Shown: piece by piece, positions 15,698 to 24,286 of the stretch
Position numbering within the stretch: position 1 is the first letter of the stretch
Layout of the letters: every line of letters starts with the position of its first letter
From: Ammonifex sp.
Lineage (GTDB): Bacteria > Bacillota > Desulfotomaculia > Desulfotomaculales > Ammonificaceae
Direction: 5' to 3'
DNA: 45,478 nt
Assembly (NCBI GenBank): GCA_003604985.1
Contig: QZIW01000001.1
Coordinates: 1 to 45,478, forward strand
Made by a program: the position numbers and the translations under genes
Notes under the pieces: model-generated
Told to the model about the DNA's origin: nothing
The model's database searches: none
What the model saw: only the letters and a program-made list of their open reading frames with translations

Positions 15698-16708
15698 TTG
15701 AGAAAAGTCCGCGGGGTTCTCATTTCCGCAATCCTTTTGAGCATGATGCTTCTCGGAGGATGCGCGTCGCGAAGCGGAGAACTGACCGCCAACGGCACCA
15801 TCGAAGCAACCGAAATCAAGGTTGTCGCGGAAGTAGGCGGCCGGTTGAACGAATTACTGGTTAAAGAAGGAGACAGGGTCAAGGAAGGCCAACTTGTCGG
15901 CTGGATTGAAGACCAGCCGTTTCGTTATCAAGTAGACCAGGCCCGCGCCGGCGTTGCCGCAGCGAAGGCGGCTCTTGACGAAACAGGCGCCGGCGCCCGC
16001 GGCCAGGAGGTTGAAGCCGCCCAGCGGGAAGTCGACCGCCTGGCGGCGCAAGTGGCGGCCGCCCGCGAACAACTGTCCCTGCAAGAAGACAACTTGAAGC
16101 GGGCTGAAGCTCTTTTCGACGCGGAGGCGCTGCCGGAACAAGAACTGGTTGCCCGGCAAAGCCAGGTCCGCCTGGCCCGCCACCAACTTGAGGCAACCGA
16201 AGCGCAACTCGAGGCGGCCCGCTCCCGCCTGTCCCTCTTGGAGGCCGGGAGCCGGCAGCAAACACTTGAGCGCCTGGCGGCCGGGGTCAACCAGGCCGAG
16301 GCGAACCTTGCGCTGGCGCAATTGAACCTCGAGAAAACCAAACTCGTAGCGCCTGCGGCGGGTATGGTCGCGGCCCGCAATTTCGAAAAGGGAGAACTGA
16401 TTCGCCCGGGTGCGGAAGTGATCACCCTGCTTGACGACCGCAACCTGTGGCTGAACGTCTTCGTGCCGGAAGACAGGCTCAGCCGGGTCCGTGTCGGACA
16501 GGCTGTCCGGATCACCGTAGATACGCATCCCAACCGCAGCTTCCCGGGCAAGGTGGTTTACATATCCCCCCGGGCCGAGTTTACCCCGCGCAACGTCCAA
16601 ACCAAACAGGACCGGGTGAACCTTGTTTTCAGGGTCAAGATAGAGGCAACCGGCGGCCGGGACGCCCTGCGGCCCGGTCTACCGGCAGACGTCACCTTTC
16701 CCTTCTAA
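15698..16708 (+). CDS. Efflux membrane-fusion (HlyD/YbhG-type) lipoprotein
   Basis: 336 aa from TTG 15698 (MRKVRGVLISAILL), supported by GGGAGGG 7-8 nt upstream; the ORF-track TTG at 15674 lies inside the operator. The N-terminal hydrophobic segment ends in lipobox LGGC (Cys22). The biotinyl-lipoyl-like half (ATEIKVVAEVGGRLNELLVKEGD) is followed by a long coiled coil rich in Ala/Gln/Glu (about residues 75-205). The lipoyl second half (LEKTKLVAPAAGMVAARNFEKGE) and a beta-barrel (NLWLNVFVPEDRLSRVRVGQAV) complete the periplasmic-adaptor fold. It should connect the ABC exporter to the cell exterior. First gene of the operon with the ATPase and permease. Confidence 0.9.
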   Translation: MRKVRGVLISAILLSMMLLGGCASRSGELTANGTIEATEIKVVAEVGGRLNELLVKEGDRVKEGQLVGWIEDQPFRYQVDQARAGVAAAKAALDETGAGARGQEVEAAQREVDRLAAQVAAAREQLSLQEDNLKRAEALFDAEALPEQELVARQSQVRLARHQLEATEAQLEAARSRLSLLEAGSRQQTLERLAAGVNQAEANLALAQLNLEKTKLVAPAAGMVAARNFEKGELIRPGAEVITLLDDRNLWLNVFVPEDRLSRVRVGQAVRITVDTHPNRSFPGKVVYISPRAEFTPRNVQTKQDRVNLVFRVKIEATGGRDALRPGLPADVTFPF

Positions 16709-16737
16709 ACCTGAGCGTCTTTAGGGAGGATAGTCCG

Positions 16738-17481
16738 GTGGAGGCTATGGCCATCGAAGTCCACAACCTCACCAAACGTTTTGGTGCCGTCCAGGCGGTC
16801 CAGGACGTAAGTTTTACGGTTCCGGCGGGCTCCATCTTCGGCCTGCTGGGGCCCAACGGGTCGGGAAAGAGCACGACCATCCGGATGCTCTGCGGCCTGC
16901 TCCGGCCCACCGCCGGAAGCGGGCGCGTCCTCGGCCTGGACATTATCTCCCAGGCGGAACAGGTAAAGGCCCGCATCGGGTACATGTCGCAAAAGTTCAG
17001 CCTGTACGAAGACCTTACCGTTTTCGAAAACCTGCGGTTTTTCGGCAGTGTGTACGGCCTGACGAATAGAGAACTGGATTTGCGGTGCAGGGAACTCGCG
17101 GCACGCATGAAACTTGAGGGCCGGGAGAACCAACTGGTAGGGACCCTGTCCGGCGGTTGGAAACAGCGGGTAGCCCTTGCCAGCGCATTCGTTCACCAGC
17201 CCCGCCTGTTAATCCTCGACGAACCGACCGCCGGCGTGGACCCTGTATCCCGCCGCATCTTTTGGGAACTTCTCAACGTCCTTATCGCCGAGGGGGTTAC
17301 CATTCTCGTCACGACGCATTACATGGACGAAGCGGAAAACTGTCACCTGGTCGCCCTCATGGAGGGCGGCCGTCTTTACGCCTTCGGTCCGCCCGAGCGC
17401 TTAATGGCCGAAGAAGGCCTCCCTACCCTGGAGGACGTTTTCGTGCGGATGGCCACCAGAGGAGGACAACCATTTGCTTAG
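16738..17481 (+). CDS. ABC exporter ATP-binding protein
   Basis: About 247 aa. The start is taken as GTG 16738 (VEAMAIEVHNLTKRFG), about 9 nt after AGGGAGGA; ATG 16747 is the alternative. The ORF-track start at 16447 is inside the MFP gene and spurious. Walker A is GPNGSGKSTT, the Q-loop region is IGYMSQKFSLYEDLTV, the signature LSGGWKQRVALA, Walker B LLILDEPTAGVD and the H-loop TTHYMDEA. This is the CcmA/NatA/YbhF class that drives ABC-2 permeases. Overlaps the permease gene by 8 bp. Confidence 0.92.
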   Translation: MEAMAIEVHNLTKRFGAVQAVQDVSFTVPAGSIFGLLGPNGSGKSTTIRMLCGLLRPTAGSGRVLGLDIISQAEQVKARIGYMSQKFSLYEDLTVFENLRFFGSVYGLTNRELDLRCRELAARMKLEGRENQLVGTLSGGWKQRVALASAFVHQPRLLILDEPTAGVDPVSRRIFWELLNVLIAEGVTILVTTHYMDEAENCHLVALMEGGRLYAFGPPERLMAEEGLPTLEDVFVRMATRGGQPFA

Positions 17482-18604
17482 GCGTCTTCTGGCCATTATC
17501 AAAAAAGAGTTTATCCAGATCCGGCGCGATCCACCAAGCCTGGTGATGGTGTTTGTAATGCCCGTCATGATGCTCTTATTCTTTGGGTACGCGGTCAACA
17601 TGGATGTCGACCATATACCTTTGGCGGTCTGGGACCAAGACCAGAGCCAGTTCAGCCGTCTCCTGACCGAGAATTTTGTACAGACGCGCTATTTCGATCT
17701 TTCCTACCGGGTGCAGAGCAGCCGGGAGGTTAAGGCCCTGCTCGACGGAGGCCGGGTACGGGCGGCGCTGGTAATCCCGCCTGGGTACGCCCGCGCGCTG
17801 CGGCGGGGGGAAATCGCCACCGCGCAACTCGTGGTGGACGGGTCGGACCCCCTGGTGGCCCGTACGGCCCTTTCGATGGCCGAACTCACCAGCCGCTATA
17901 AATCACAGGAAATGCGGCTGGCGGTCGTTGACGCCGAAGGTGTTCCCGTCCCGGCCGGGCCGGGGGTAGACATACGCGCCCGCGCCTGGTACAACCCGGG
18001 GTTGGAGAGCACCAAATTCAATATTCCCGGGTTGATCGGACTCATCATGCAGAACATTACCGTAATGCTCACCGCCTTTGCACTGGTGCGCGAGCGGGAG
18101 CGGGGCACGCTGGAACAGTTGATGGTCACGCCGATCAGGGGCATCGAACTGATGGCCGGAAAACTGGTACCCTACATCCTTATAGCCCTGGTAGATGTGG
18201 GTCTGGCCCTGGGCATCGGGGTTTTCTGGTTCAAAGTGCCGGTGGTGGGAAGCATTTTTCTGCTTCTGGGCCTCACCTTCCTGTTTCTCATATTCGCCCT
18301 GGGCCTTGGTATGTTCTTCTCCACCATCGCCCGGACTCAGTTGCAGGCCATGCAGATGACCATGTTGTTCATCTTGCCGAGCGTATTGTTAAGCGGTTTT
18401 ATCTTCCCCCGGGCGTCCATGCCGCTGGTCATACAATACCTGGGCAACCTTATACCTCTGACATATTTTCTTGACATCCTGAGAGGGATCATGCTCAAAG
18501 GGGTTGGTATTGAGTACCTATGGGACGACGTCTTGCCGCTTGCGGTCTTCGGCGTCGCCATAATCACGCTGGCTTCCTGGCGCTTCCGCAAGCGGGTGGA
18601 GTAA
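17474..18604 (+). CDS. ABC-2 type exporter permease
   Basis: 376 aa. TTG start at 17474 with GGAGG upstream, overlapping the ATPase stop. One N-terminal transmembrane helix (PSLVMVFVMPVMMLLFFGYAV) is followed by a large extracytoplasmic domain (about 45-180) and five C-terminal helices (from NITVMLTAFALVRERERGTLEQLMVTP). This is the ABC2_membrane_3/YhhJ-YbhS layout, used for drug or multidrug export. Only one permease gene is present, so the transporter probably works as a homodimer. Substrate unknown; TetR control suggests an inducible toxic compound. Confidence 0.9.
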   Translation: MLRRLLAIIKKEFIQIRRDPPSLVMVFVMPVMMLLFFGYAVNMDVDHIPLAVWDQDQSQFSRLLTENFVQTRYFDLSYRVQSSREVKALLDGGRVRAALVIPPGYARALRRGEIATAQLVVDGSDPLVARTALSMAELTSRYKSQEMRLAVVDAEGVPVPAGPGVDIRARAWYNPGLESTKFNIPGLIGLIMQNITVMLTAFALVRERERGTLEQLMVTPIRGIELMAGKLVPYILIALVDVGLALGIGVFWFKVPVVGSIFLLLGLTFLFLIFALGLGMFFSTIARTQLQAMQMTMLFILPSVLLSGFIFPRASMPLVIQYLGNLIPLTYFLDILRGIMLKGVGIEYLWDDVLPLAVFGVAIITLASWRFRKRVE

Positions 18605-18657
18605 CCAGTAGTCAGTAGTAAGAATTTGGAAAGCAGAGGTTGGAAGCCGGAAGCCTT
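18605..18657. repeat. Degenerate 7-bp periodic repeat tract (H4)
   Basis: After the permease stop the sequence breaks into AGTAGTC, AGTAGTA, AGAATTT, GGAAAGC, AGAGGTT, GGAAGCC, GGAAGCC. It is short and follows the same 7-bp rule as the tracts near 0.8, 10.7, 12.5 and 43.7 kb. Confidence 0.45.
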
Positions 18658-18659
18658 AT

Positions 18660-18930
18660 CTCAACGGCCGCTGCCGTTTGTCCCCAAGGAGCGCTCTGCG
18701 CAAGGCCGCTTACGCGACACGGCGAAGGGGAGGATAGCGAACAGGCTCGCGAATCGCGCCTTATGAGAGGAAATTCTTTAAACGTGCACCAAGCATTCAT
18801 ATTTCCAATGGTATCTCATTTGTAACCGCCATATTTGGCGCTCTGAGTGAGCCGTGGTTCGCTCCGAACCAAGCCGATGTCGCGTCGGACTGGAGCACTG
18901 CGCTCCGGGGGACAACGAGCAGCACGGCCA
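18660..18930. repeat. Dispersed repeat element (copy 2)
   Basis: Between the permease and tetR genes. The block GCCGTTTGTCC...CTCTGCGCAAGGCCG...ACGCG.ACACGGCGAAGG...GAATCGCGCC parallels 43150-43250 with roughly three of four bases identical by eye. A second block, GAGCCGTGGTTCGCTCCGAACC (18849 onward), parallels GAAGCCGTGATTCGCTCCGAACC near 43337. Order and spacing are conserved, so the two are copies of one element rather than chance matches. ORFs here are short shadows. Confidence 0.6.
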
Positions 18931-18974
18931 CGGCTGCGCAAGATATATCGGTTATTCGCGGAGGAGTCAAGTAT

Positions 18975-19541
18975 ATGGAAATCAGGGACCGCATTCTCCG
19001 GACGATGAAAGAGCTTGCCGCGAAAAAAGGGTTCCGCGCCGTAACCATGACTGAACTGGCCGCGGCAAGCGGGGTGAGCAAACGCACCCTCTACCGCCAC
19101 TTCAGGAGTAAGAGCGAACTCGTCGAACTGGTGGTTGACGGCCTTTTGGCGGACGTGGAGCGGCGGGTGAAGGAGATCGTCACCGGTGCGGCTACTCCGC
19201 CGGAAAAGCTCCGCGGCGTAATGAGGGTCGTGGTCGAAGAAGCGAGCCGCTTTACGGGACCACGGGATTTCAGCGACCTTGAGCGGCACTACCCTCAGCT
19301 CTGGGATAAAATAGACCGCCTCCGCAGCGACCGCATCAAACATCTCAAGCAGGTGTACCTTGACGGATGCAACCTGGGTTACTTCCGGGACGTCAACCCC
19401 GACGTGTTACTCGCGGGCTATCTTGGTTCCCTGCGGGGGGTCATCAACCCCAATTTCCTTTCGAACAATGCCTTATCCCTGGAGCAAGCCCTCAATACCC
19501 TCCTGGACATCTTCCTCAACGGCATCCTGGAAAGGTCCTGA
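18975..19541 (+). CDS. TetR/AcrR family transcriptional regulator
   Basis: 188 aa. The N-terminal helix-turn-helix is MTELAAASGVSKRTLYRHFRSKSEL (about residues 24-48), preceded by the typical IRDRILRTMKELAAKKGFRAVTM. The rest is a helical ligand-binding/dimerisation domain. Ribosome site GCGGAGGAG precedes the ATG. It lies downstream of the MFP-ATPase-permease operon in the same direction, separated by a dispersed repeat, and is the obvious repressor for the palindrome at 15651-15677. No matching palindrome was seen at its own start, so autoregulation is not evident. Confidence 0.92.
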   Translation: MEIRDRILRTMKELAAKKGFRAVTMTELAAASGVSKRTLYRHFRSKSELVELVVDGLLADVERRVKEIVTGAATPPEKLRGVMRVVVEEASRFTGPRDFSDLERHYPQLWDKIDRLRSDRIKHLKQVYLDGCNLGYFRDVNPDVLLAGYLGSLRGVINPNFLSNNALSLEQALNTLLDIFLNGILERS

Positions 19542-19688
19542 TCAAAGCGCAAAACCTCCAACCCTTCCTGAAATTCTGGTCTGGTCTGGTCTTCCGTCAA
19601 CCATCTTGCTTCCGGGCAGAAATAATTGTACGATAAACCTATATTTGGCACTGCCGTCCGTTTCTCAAAAAATCACAAGAGGCTGCCC

Positions 19689-21323
19689 GTGAAAAAAACC
19701 TTATTCCGTTTGGCCGGCATTACGATCATCGCCGCCGCAGTGTGCGTTCTCTCGGTTTACGGGTTTTCGCAACCTCATGAGACCGGGCTTTATGCGCCGA
19801 TCCACGAAGCGGCCGGTGCCCAGGAGGACTCCGGCGGGGTGGCGCGGCAAGCCGCCGCGTTCGCCTCCCCTTCAGCGCTACACTTCCGGACGTGGATCGC
19901 CAACGGCAAACAAACGGTTAAAAGCTTCCAGCGGAAGGGCGCGCTGTGTTTCGGCGGCCCCCGGGATTATGCTGCCGTTCAGGGTGTATCTTGTTTCAGG
20001 GGTAACAACTACCGCGACTCCGCCGGCTACGGGACGGCGCCGGTTTCTCTTCAGAAGCTTAAAAAGGTGTGGGTCCGACCGGTAGGTCGCCTGGATTCCT
20101 GGACCGGGGTCGGTTGGACCGGTCAGCCCGCCATCGTTAAATGGGACGAGGGCTTGATAAAAAAAATGAACCTCTACCCCCGGTATCAAAACCACGACTT
20201 CAAGGAGGTCATCTACGGCGCGCTGGACGGCAAGGTCCATTTCCTTGACCTCGACACCGGCAAACCCACGCGGCCTCCGCTTGGTACCTTCGGCCCAATC
20301 AAGGGGAGCGTTTCGGTGGACCCGAGGGGGCTCCCGGTGCTTTACGTCGGCCAGGGAATAGACACGATCGACCAGCGGAAAATACCCATAGGTTATAGTG
20401 TTTACAGCTTGATTGACCAAAAAAGGCTTTTCTTTATCAACGGCCTCGACGGTTTCGCCCCCAAAGGATGGGGGGCTTTCGACGCGAGCGGGTTGGTGCA
20501 CGCGGGCACCGATACCCTGATTCAAACCGGCGAGAACGGCCTGGTTTACACGGTCAAACTGAATACCACTTACATCCCCGATCACAACGTGCTAAAGGTG
20601 AACCCTGAGGTCGTAAAATACCGCTACCGCTGCTCGCTGAGCAAAAGGCTGGGAATAGAAAGTTCCATCGCCGTATACAAGAACCTGGCCTACTTTGCGG
20701 ATAACGACGGGGTACTGCAGTGTCTCGACCTTAACTCGCTGGAACCCGTCTGGGCAAGGTGTGTGTCCGACGATACGGACAGCACCGTGGTACTTGAGGA
20801 GGCCGGCGACGGTGTTTTTCTGTATACCGGGTGCGAGGTGGACAAGCAGGTATACAACGGCCACGCTTACCTTCGCAAAATAAACGCTCTGACGGGAGCG
20901 CTTTTGTGGGAGAGAGCTTACGCGTGCGCCTACGACGAGAAAACAAACGGCGGGGTCCTCGGCACACCGGTAGTGGGCAAAAACAACATCGCCGACCTGG
21001 TTGTTTTCAACATTGCCAGGTGCAACGAGCCAAACGGCGACAAACTCGTCGCCCTGAGCGAAACCAATGGCGAAACCGTGTGGGAAATACCCTTTAGCCG
21101 CTACTCCTGGAGTTCGCCGGTTGACGTGTACACCCCGGACGGGAAAGGCTACATCATCTTTTGCGATTCGGGCGGCAACATGTTCCTCATCGACGGCCGG
21201 AAAGGGGTAATACTCGACAAGTTGTATTTGGGCGGCAACGTTGAAGGTTCCCCCGCCGTTTACGGGGACATGATCGTAGTCGGCACAAGGGGCATGCAGA
21301 TCTGGGGAGTTAAAATAGAGTAA
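19689..21323 (+). CDS. Secreted PQQ-type beta-propeller protein
   Basis: 544 aa from GTG 19689 (MKKTLFRLAGITIIAAAVCVLS), where an N-terminal signal peptide begins; the longer ORF start lacks a ribosome site. After a linker, repeated beta-propeller blades occur, with motifs such as IYGALDGKVHFLDLDTGKP, AYFADNDGVLQCLDLNSLEPVW, LRKINALTGALLWE and VALSETNGETVWEIP. These resemble PQQ-like/WD repeats seen in BamB and quinoprotein domains. PQQ binding itself is not implied. Probably an extracellular or cell-wall scaffold. The stop is 5 bp from the convergent DUF2225 gene. Confidence 0.85.
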   Translation: MKKTLFRLAGITIIAAAVCVLSVYGFSQPHETGLYAPIHEAAGAQEDSGGVARQAAAFASPSALHFRTWIANGKQTVKSFQRKGALCFGGPRDYAAVQGVSCFRGNNYRDSAGYGTAPVSLQKLKKVWVRPVGRLDSWTGVGWTGQPAIVKWDEGLIKKMNLYPRYQNHDFKEVIYGALDGKVHFLDLDTGKPTRPPLGTFGPIKGSVSVDPRGLPVLYVGQGIDTIDQRKIPIGYSVYSLIDQKRLFFINGLDGFAPKGWGAFDASGLVHAGTDTLIQTGENGLVYTVKLNTTYIPDHNVLKVNPEVVKYRYRCSLSKRLGIESSIAVYKNLAYFADNDGVLQCLDLNSLEPVWARCVSDDTDSTVVLEEAGDGVFLYTGCEVDKQVYNGHAYLRKINALTGALLWERAYACAYDEKTNGGVLGTPVVGKNNIADLVVFNIARCNEPNGDKLVALSETNGETVWEIPFSRYSWSSPVDVYTPDGKGYIIFCDSGGNMFLIDGRKGVILDKLYLGGNVEGSPAVYGDMIVVGTRGMQIWGVKIE

Positions 21324-21328
21324 ATGCG

Positions 21329-21997
21329 CTAATCCCCGGGCAGCATTTGCGGCGCGCTGTCGCCGCGCCGGGCCCGTTCCCGCATCGCCGTAAACCCTGG
21401 GCGCAACCACGCGGGCAGCGTTCCTTCCTCAACACAGGCGAAAGCGGCCTCCGCTTCGCCGAACCGCCCGAGCCTGCGGCAGAGTTCCCCTACCAGGTAG
21501 GACGCAACCGCCGCCTCTACACCGCAGCTTTCCTGAAGGACCTGCCGGAAATTTCTTACCGCCTGTTCCTGGTGGTAACGCTCCGCCGCCGCGTCGCCTT
21601 CCTGCCTCGCGCACCACGAACCGCGCAAGTGAAGGTGCGCCTGCTGCAGCACGTCCGTTTTTTTACGTCGCATCGAAATGGCCGCAAGCCGGTACTTCTC
21701 GCTCCCCGGGTAAAGCCGCCGCTGCCCCCGCAGAAACTCCCCCAGAACCCTCTGGATAGGATGGTAATGGCTGTACCGGGGAAACTCTCCCAGGAATACG
21801 AATTCCTCGTGGTAGGCTGCGAAACGGCATCCGGGACATACCACCACAAAGAAAGGGTAGACAAAAATACCGCCGGCCCGGTAGCAAAGGTCACTTTCCA
21901 GCACCCCGCCCGAGCCGGTGCTTTTTATTATCTCCGCCGGGAAATTTGTGTTGCACTCCGGGCAGCGCATACGGCAGAAAATCGGAACAAGAATCAT
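21329..21997 (-). CDS. DUF2225 zinc-ribbon protein
   Basis: 222 aa. Two zinc-knuckle pairs are visible: CPEC near the N-terminus (MRCPECNTNFPAEIIKS) and CPGCRFAAYHEEF, the layout of DUF2225 proteins common in spore-forming Bacillota. The rest is helical with TPR-like character (AVASYLVGELCRRLGRFGEAEAAFACV). The start at 21997 overlaps the stop of a 46-aa upstream ORF (ATGA); an internal ATG (MRCPEC) nine codons in is an alternative. Molecular function is unknown. It appears to be the last gene of a minus-strand operon starting with the ASKHA protein. Confidence 0.85.
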   Translation of the reverse strand: MILVPIFCRMRCPECNTNFPAEIIKSTGSGGVLESDLCYRAGGIFVYPFFVVVCPGCRFAAYHEEFVFLGEFPRYSHYHPIQRVLGEFLRGQRRLYPGSEKYRLAAISMRRKKTDVLQQAHLHLRGSWCARQEGDAAAERYHQEQAVRNFRQVLQESCGVEAAVASYLVGELCRRLGRFGEAEAAFACVEEGTLPAWLRPGFTAMRERARRGDSAPQMLPGD

Positions 21998-22134
21998 CGC
22001 CCGGTCAGCCCGGCAGACTCCCCGAGGGATAGTTCCGTCTGTCCCGGTCTTTCGAAGCTACCGAACGCCGCCTGGGAGCGCGTGTCGGAACGTTCCGGCG
22101 GGCGCCCGGCCGGCGCGGCCTCTGTCCTTTTCAC
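21994..22134 (-). CDS. Small hypothetical protein (46 aa), not in the ORF track
   Basis: GTG 22134 is preceded by ACGGAGGTG, a strong ribosome site, and the frame runs 46 codons to TGA at 21994, overlapping the DUF2225 start as ATGA. The peptide (MKRTEAAPAGRPPERSDTRS...) is basic, Pro/Arg/Ser-rich and probably disordered. Coupling and the ribosome site argue that it is translated; the composition and lack of a known family argue for caution. It may simply be a leader ORF coupling translation of DUF2225. Confidence 0.4.
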   Translation of the reverse strand: MKRTEAAPAGRPPERSDTRSQAAFGSFERPGQTELSLGESAGLTGR

Positions 22135-22239
22135 GGCGGCACCTCCGTTTTTACTTTCGGCGGTTGCGGCACGATTCCTTCACTCCCGAAGCCCCTGGCA
22201 CCCGGTAAAATCCGTTCCCCGGACTACGTCCCCCCGTTT

Positions 22240-23751
22240 TTAGAGTAACCCTGCCGCCCGGAGCTTTTTCGCCACCGAAGGGTAAAGTGAGATATCGGTA
22301 TGCGGGAAAAACCGGCTCCCGGTGAAGCGGGCCATGAATTCCGTACTCACGTTGAGTTCCAGGTAAGTGACCCGCCGGCGTATTTCCTCCAGTTCCCGCC
22401 GTTTGTCTTCCGAAAGGAGCGCCCGCCTTGCCCCTTCAAGCGAGGTGTTGCCAAGAAGTCTGATCCGTTCGCGCGGGAGGTCCGGGTACAGCCCTAAGGT
22501 CACGGCGGCTTCCACGTCCAGGTGCTCCCCGAAAGCACCCGCGGCGTAAAAATTCCGGATTTCCCCCGTGTTGATCCCCACGGCGCTCAGCAAGGTCTCT
22601 ACAGCCGCGTTCACCGCGCCTTTGGTCCTGAGAAAATTCTTGATGTCCTGCCGGGTTATTACAACATCCTCTCCGTATTCCGCCTCGGATCCGGGAACAA
22701 CGACGAAAGCTTCCCGCCCGTCGCAAAAGTGACCGCCCCGGTCTATGATACCTGAGAGCAACATCCCGGCCAGCACGTCCACGACCGCCGAACCGCACAG
22801 CCCCCTTGGTTTTCCGCCCCCCATCACCGTGTACGCCGCACGGTGCGTCCGCGGGTCGATCCAGACCCGCTCCACCGCACCCGGCCCTGCCCGCATTCCC
22901 TGCCGGACCACGCCGTTTTCGAAAGCCGGACCGGCCGCACCCGCCGCCGCCACCAGCCACTCCCGGTTGCCGACGACCATCTCACCGTTCGTCCCAATGT
23001 CCACAAAAAGCGACACCTCTTCCTGCCTGTGCAGCCCACTTACCAGAATGCCAGCGACAGCGTCGCCCCCGAAGTAACTTCCCACCCCCGGTATGCAGTA
23101 GACAACCGCCTCCGGGTTTACCGCCAGCCCCATAGAGCCCGCGCTTTGAACCCCCGGGCTGTTAACCGCCGGTATATACGGTTCGCGGCAAATCCAGGCA
23201 GGGTCGGCCCCGAGCAGGAAATGGGTCATGGTGGTATTGGCCCCGACCGCCACAGCCGTTATCTCCTGAGCGGCCACCCCCGCCGCATTCGCGGCTTCAC
23301 CGGCGACCCGGTTTACGCTGTTCATAAGAACCGTGCGCAGCCTCGATACCCCCCCCGGTTCCCCGGCGGCGTGAAGTCTGGTTAAAATGTCTTCTCCCTC
23401 GCCCGCCTGCGCGTTCTCCCCTACCGCTGAAGCCAACACCCGGCCCGCAACAAGGTCGACGACCGACGCGCTGATCGTTGTCGTCCCGGCATCGACGGCC
23501 AGTCCAAATTGCCTTCCCGCCGAATCTCCCGGCTCCACCGCCTGTAGCATCCAACCCCCGTTTGTACGCCCGAGGGTCACCGTAACACGCCAACCGGCCG
23601 CGCGTAAAATCCCGGGAAGGCGCCGCAGCAGGTCAAGCGGTACTCCGGTTACTCTATGGTCGGGAAGCGCCGCTAAAAGTCGCTCGTAGTCCGCCCGGTT
23701 GTCTTCAAGCCGCGGCGGGGCAACCTCGATGTAAATCTTTTTGCTTAACAA
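22240..23751 (-). CDS. ASKHA-domain (DUF4445) protein, corrinoid-activator-like without the 2Fe-2S domain
   Basis: 503 aa. The C-terminal two thirds are the ASKHA ATPase domain of RamA/RACE-type activators of corrinoid enzymes: GLAVDAGTTTISASVVDL, AVGANTTMTHFLLG, GVGSYFGGDAVAGIL, FVDIGTNGEMVVG, GLCGSAVVDVLAGML and AAGAFGEHLDVEAA. The N-terminus keeps the linker region (YIEVAPPRLEDNRADYERLLAAL). It starts there, however, without the plant-type [2Fe-2S] ferredoxin domain (CxxxxCxxC) of full-length members of about 620-640 aa. ATP-dependent reduction of Co(II) corrinoid would then need a separate electron donor. No methyltransferase or corrinoid protein is in the window. Confidence 0.8.
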   Translation of the reverse strand: MLSKKIYIEVAPPRLEDNRADYERLLAALPDHRVTGVPLDLLRRLPGILRAAGWRVTVTLGRTNGGWMLQAVEPGDSAGRQFGLAVDAGTTTISASVVDLVAGRVLASAVGENAQAGEGEDILTRLHAAGEPGGVSRLRTVLMNSVNRVAGEAANAAGVAAQEITAVAVGANTTMTHFLLGADPAWICREPYIPAVNSPGVQSAGSMGLAVNPEAVVYCIPGVGSYFGGDAVAGILVSGLHRQEEVSLFVDIGTNGEMVVGNREWLVAAAGAAGPAFENGVVRQGMRAGPGAVERVWIDPRTHRAAYTVMGGGKPRGLCGSAVVDVLAGMLLSGIIDRGGHFCDGREAFVVVPGSEAEYGEDVVITRQDIKNFLRTKGAVNAAVETLLSAVGINTGEIRNFYAAGAFGEHLDVEAAVTLGLYPDLPRERIRLLGNTSLEGARRALLSEDKRRELEEIRRRVTYLELNVSTEFMARFTGSRFFPHTDISLYPSVAKKLRAAGLL

Positions 23752-23867
23752 GATTTTCCTCCGGTAAGTTTAACAGAATTGTAACACTTCATTCAAATTT
23801 CGGCCATAAACAGCCGGTATCCTAAAGGTGAAACACCGCAAAATATTTTCAGGAAGGAGGTGACCCC

Positions 23868-24263
23868 ATGTTGAAAAACAAAAGCGTCATTATTGCCCTG
23901 TGCCTTCTCCTGGCTCTGGCCATCGCTATTCCTGCCCTAGCACAAGACGCGCCGGCGCCGGCATCACCGAACGTCACCATCGCACCGGAAAAGGCGCAGG
24001 AGATCACCGCGCTCCACAAGCAGATGCTCGAGCTGCGCAGCAAGCTTATCGATAAGTACCTTGAGGCCGGCGCCGTCACTCCCGAGCAGGCGCAGACCGC
24101 CAAGGAACGCCTGCAGGCCCGGCAGCAGTTCATCGAGCAAAATCCTAATTACGTACCCGGCTTCTTCGGGCGCGGCTACGGCAAAGGTTTCTGTGGCGGC
24201 GCGGGCCGGGGCGGCTGTGGCGGTTGCGGCTACTGGGGAAACGCAACGGGAACGCAAACTTAA
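23868..24263 (+). CDS. Secreted YckD/DUF2680 family protein with Gly/Cys-rich tail
   Basis: 131 aa. Signal peptide MLKNKSVIIALCLLLALAIAIPALAQ, with cleavage predicted after ALA. The mature part contains a helical DUF2680 core (ITALHKQMLELRSKLIDKYLEAGAVTPEQAQTAKERLQARQQFI). The C-terminal 35 residues (GRGYGKGFCGGAGRGGCGGCGYWG) hold three Cys in a Gly-rich run, which might bind metal or form disulfides. AGGAGGTGA is 6 nt before the ATG. Function of the family is unknown. A strong terminator follows. Confidence 0.85.
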   Translation: MLKNKSVIIALCLLLALAIAIPALAQDAPAPASPNVTIAPEKAQEITALHKQMLELRSKLIDKYLEAGAVTPEQAQTAKERLQARQQFIEQNPNYVPGFFGRGYGKGFCGGAGRGGCGGCGYWGNATGTQT

Positions 24264-24286
24264 CACCGGTCATTTTCCGGGTCCAT

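Noticed and set aside
16447-16737. N-terminal extension of the ABC ATPase ORF
   Set aside because: It lies wholly inside the MFP gene in another frame; ATPase homology begins at VEAMAIEVHNL.
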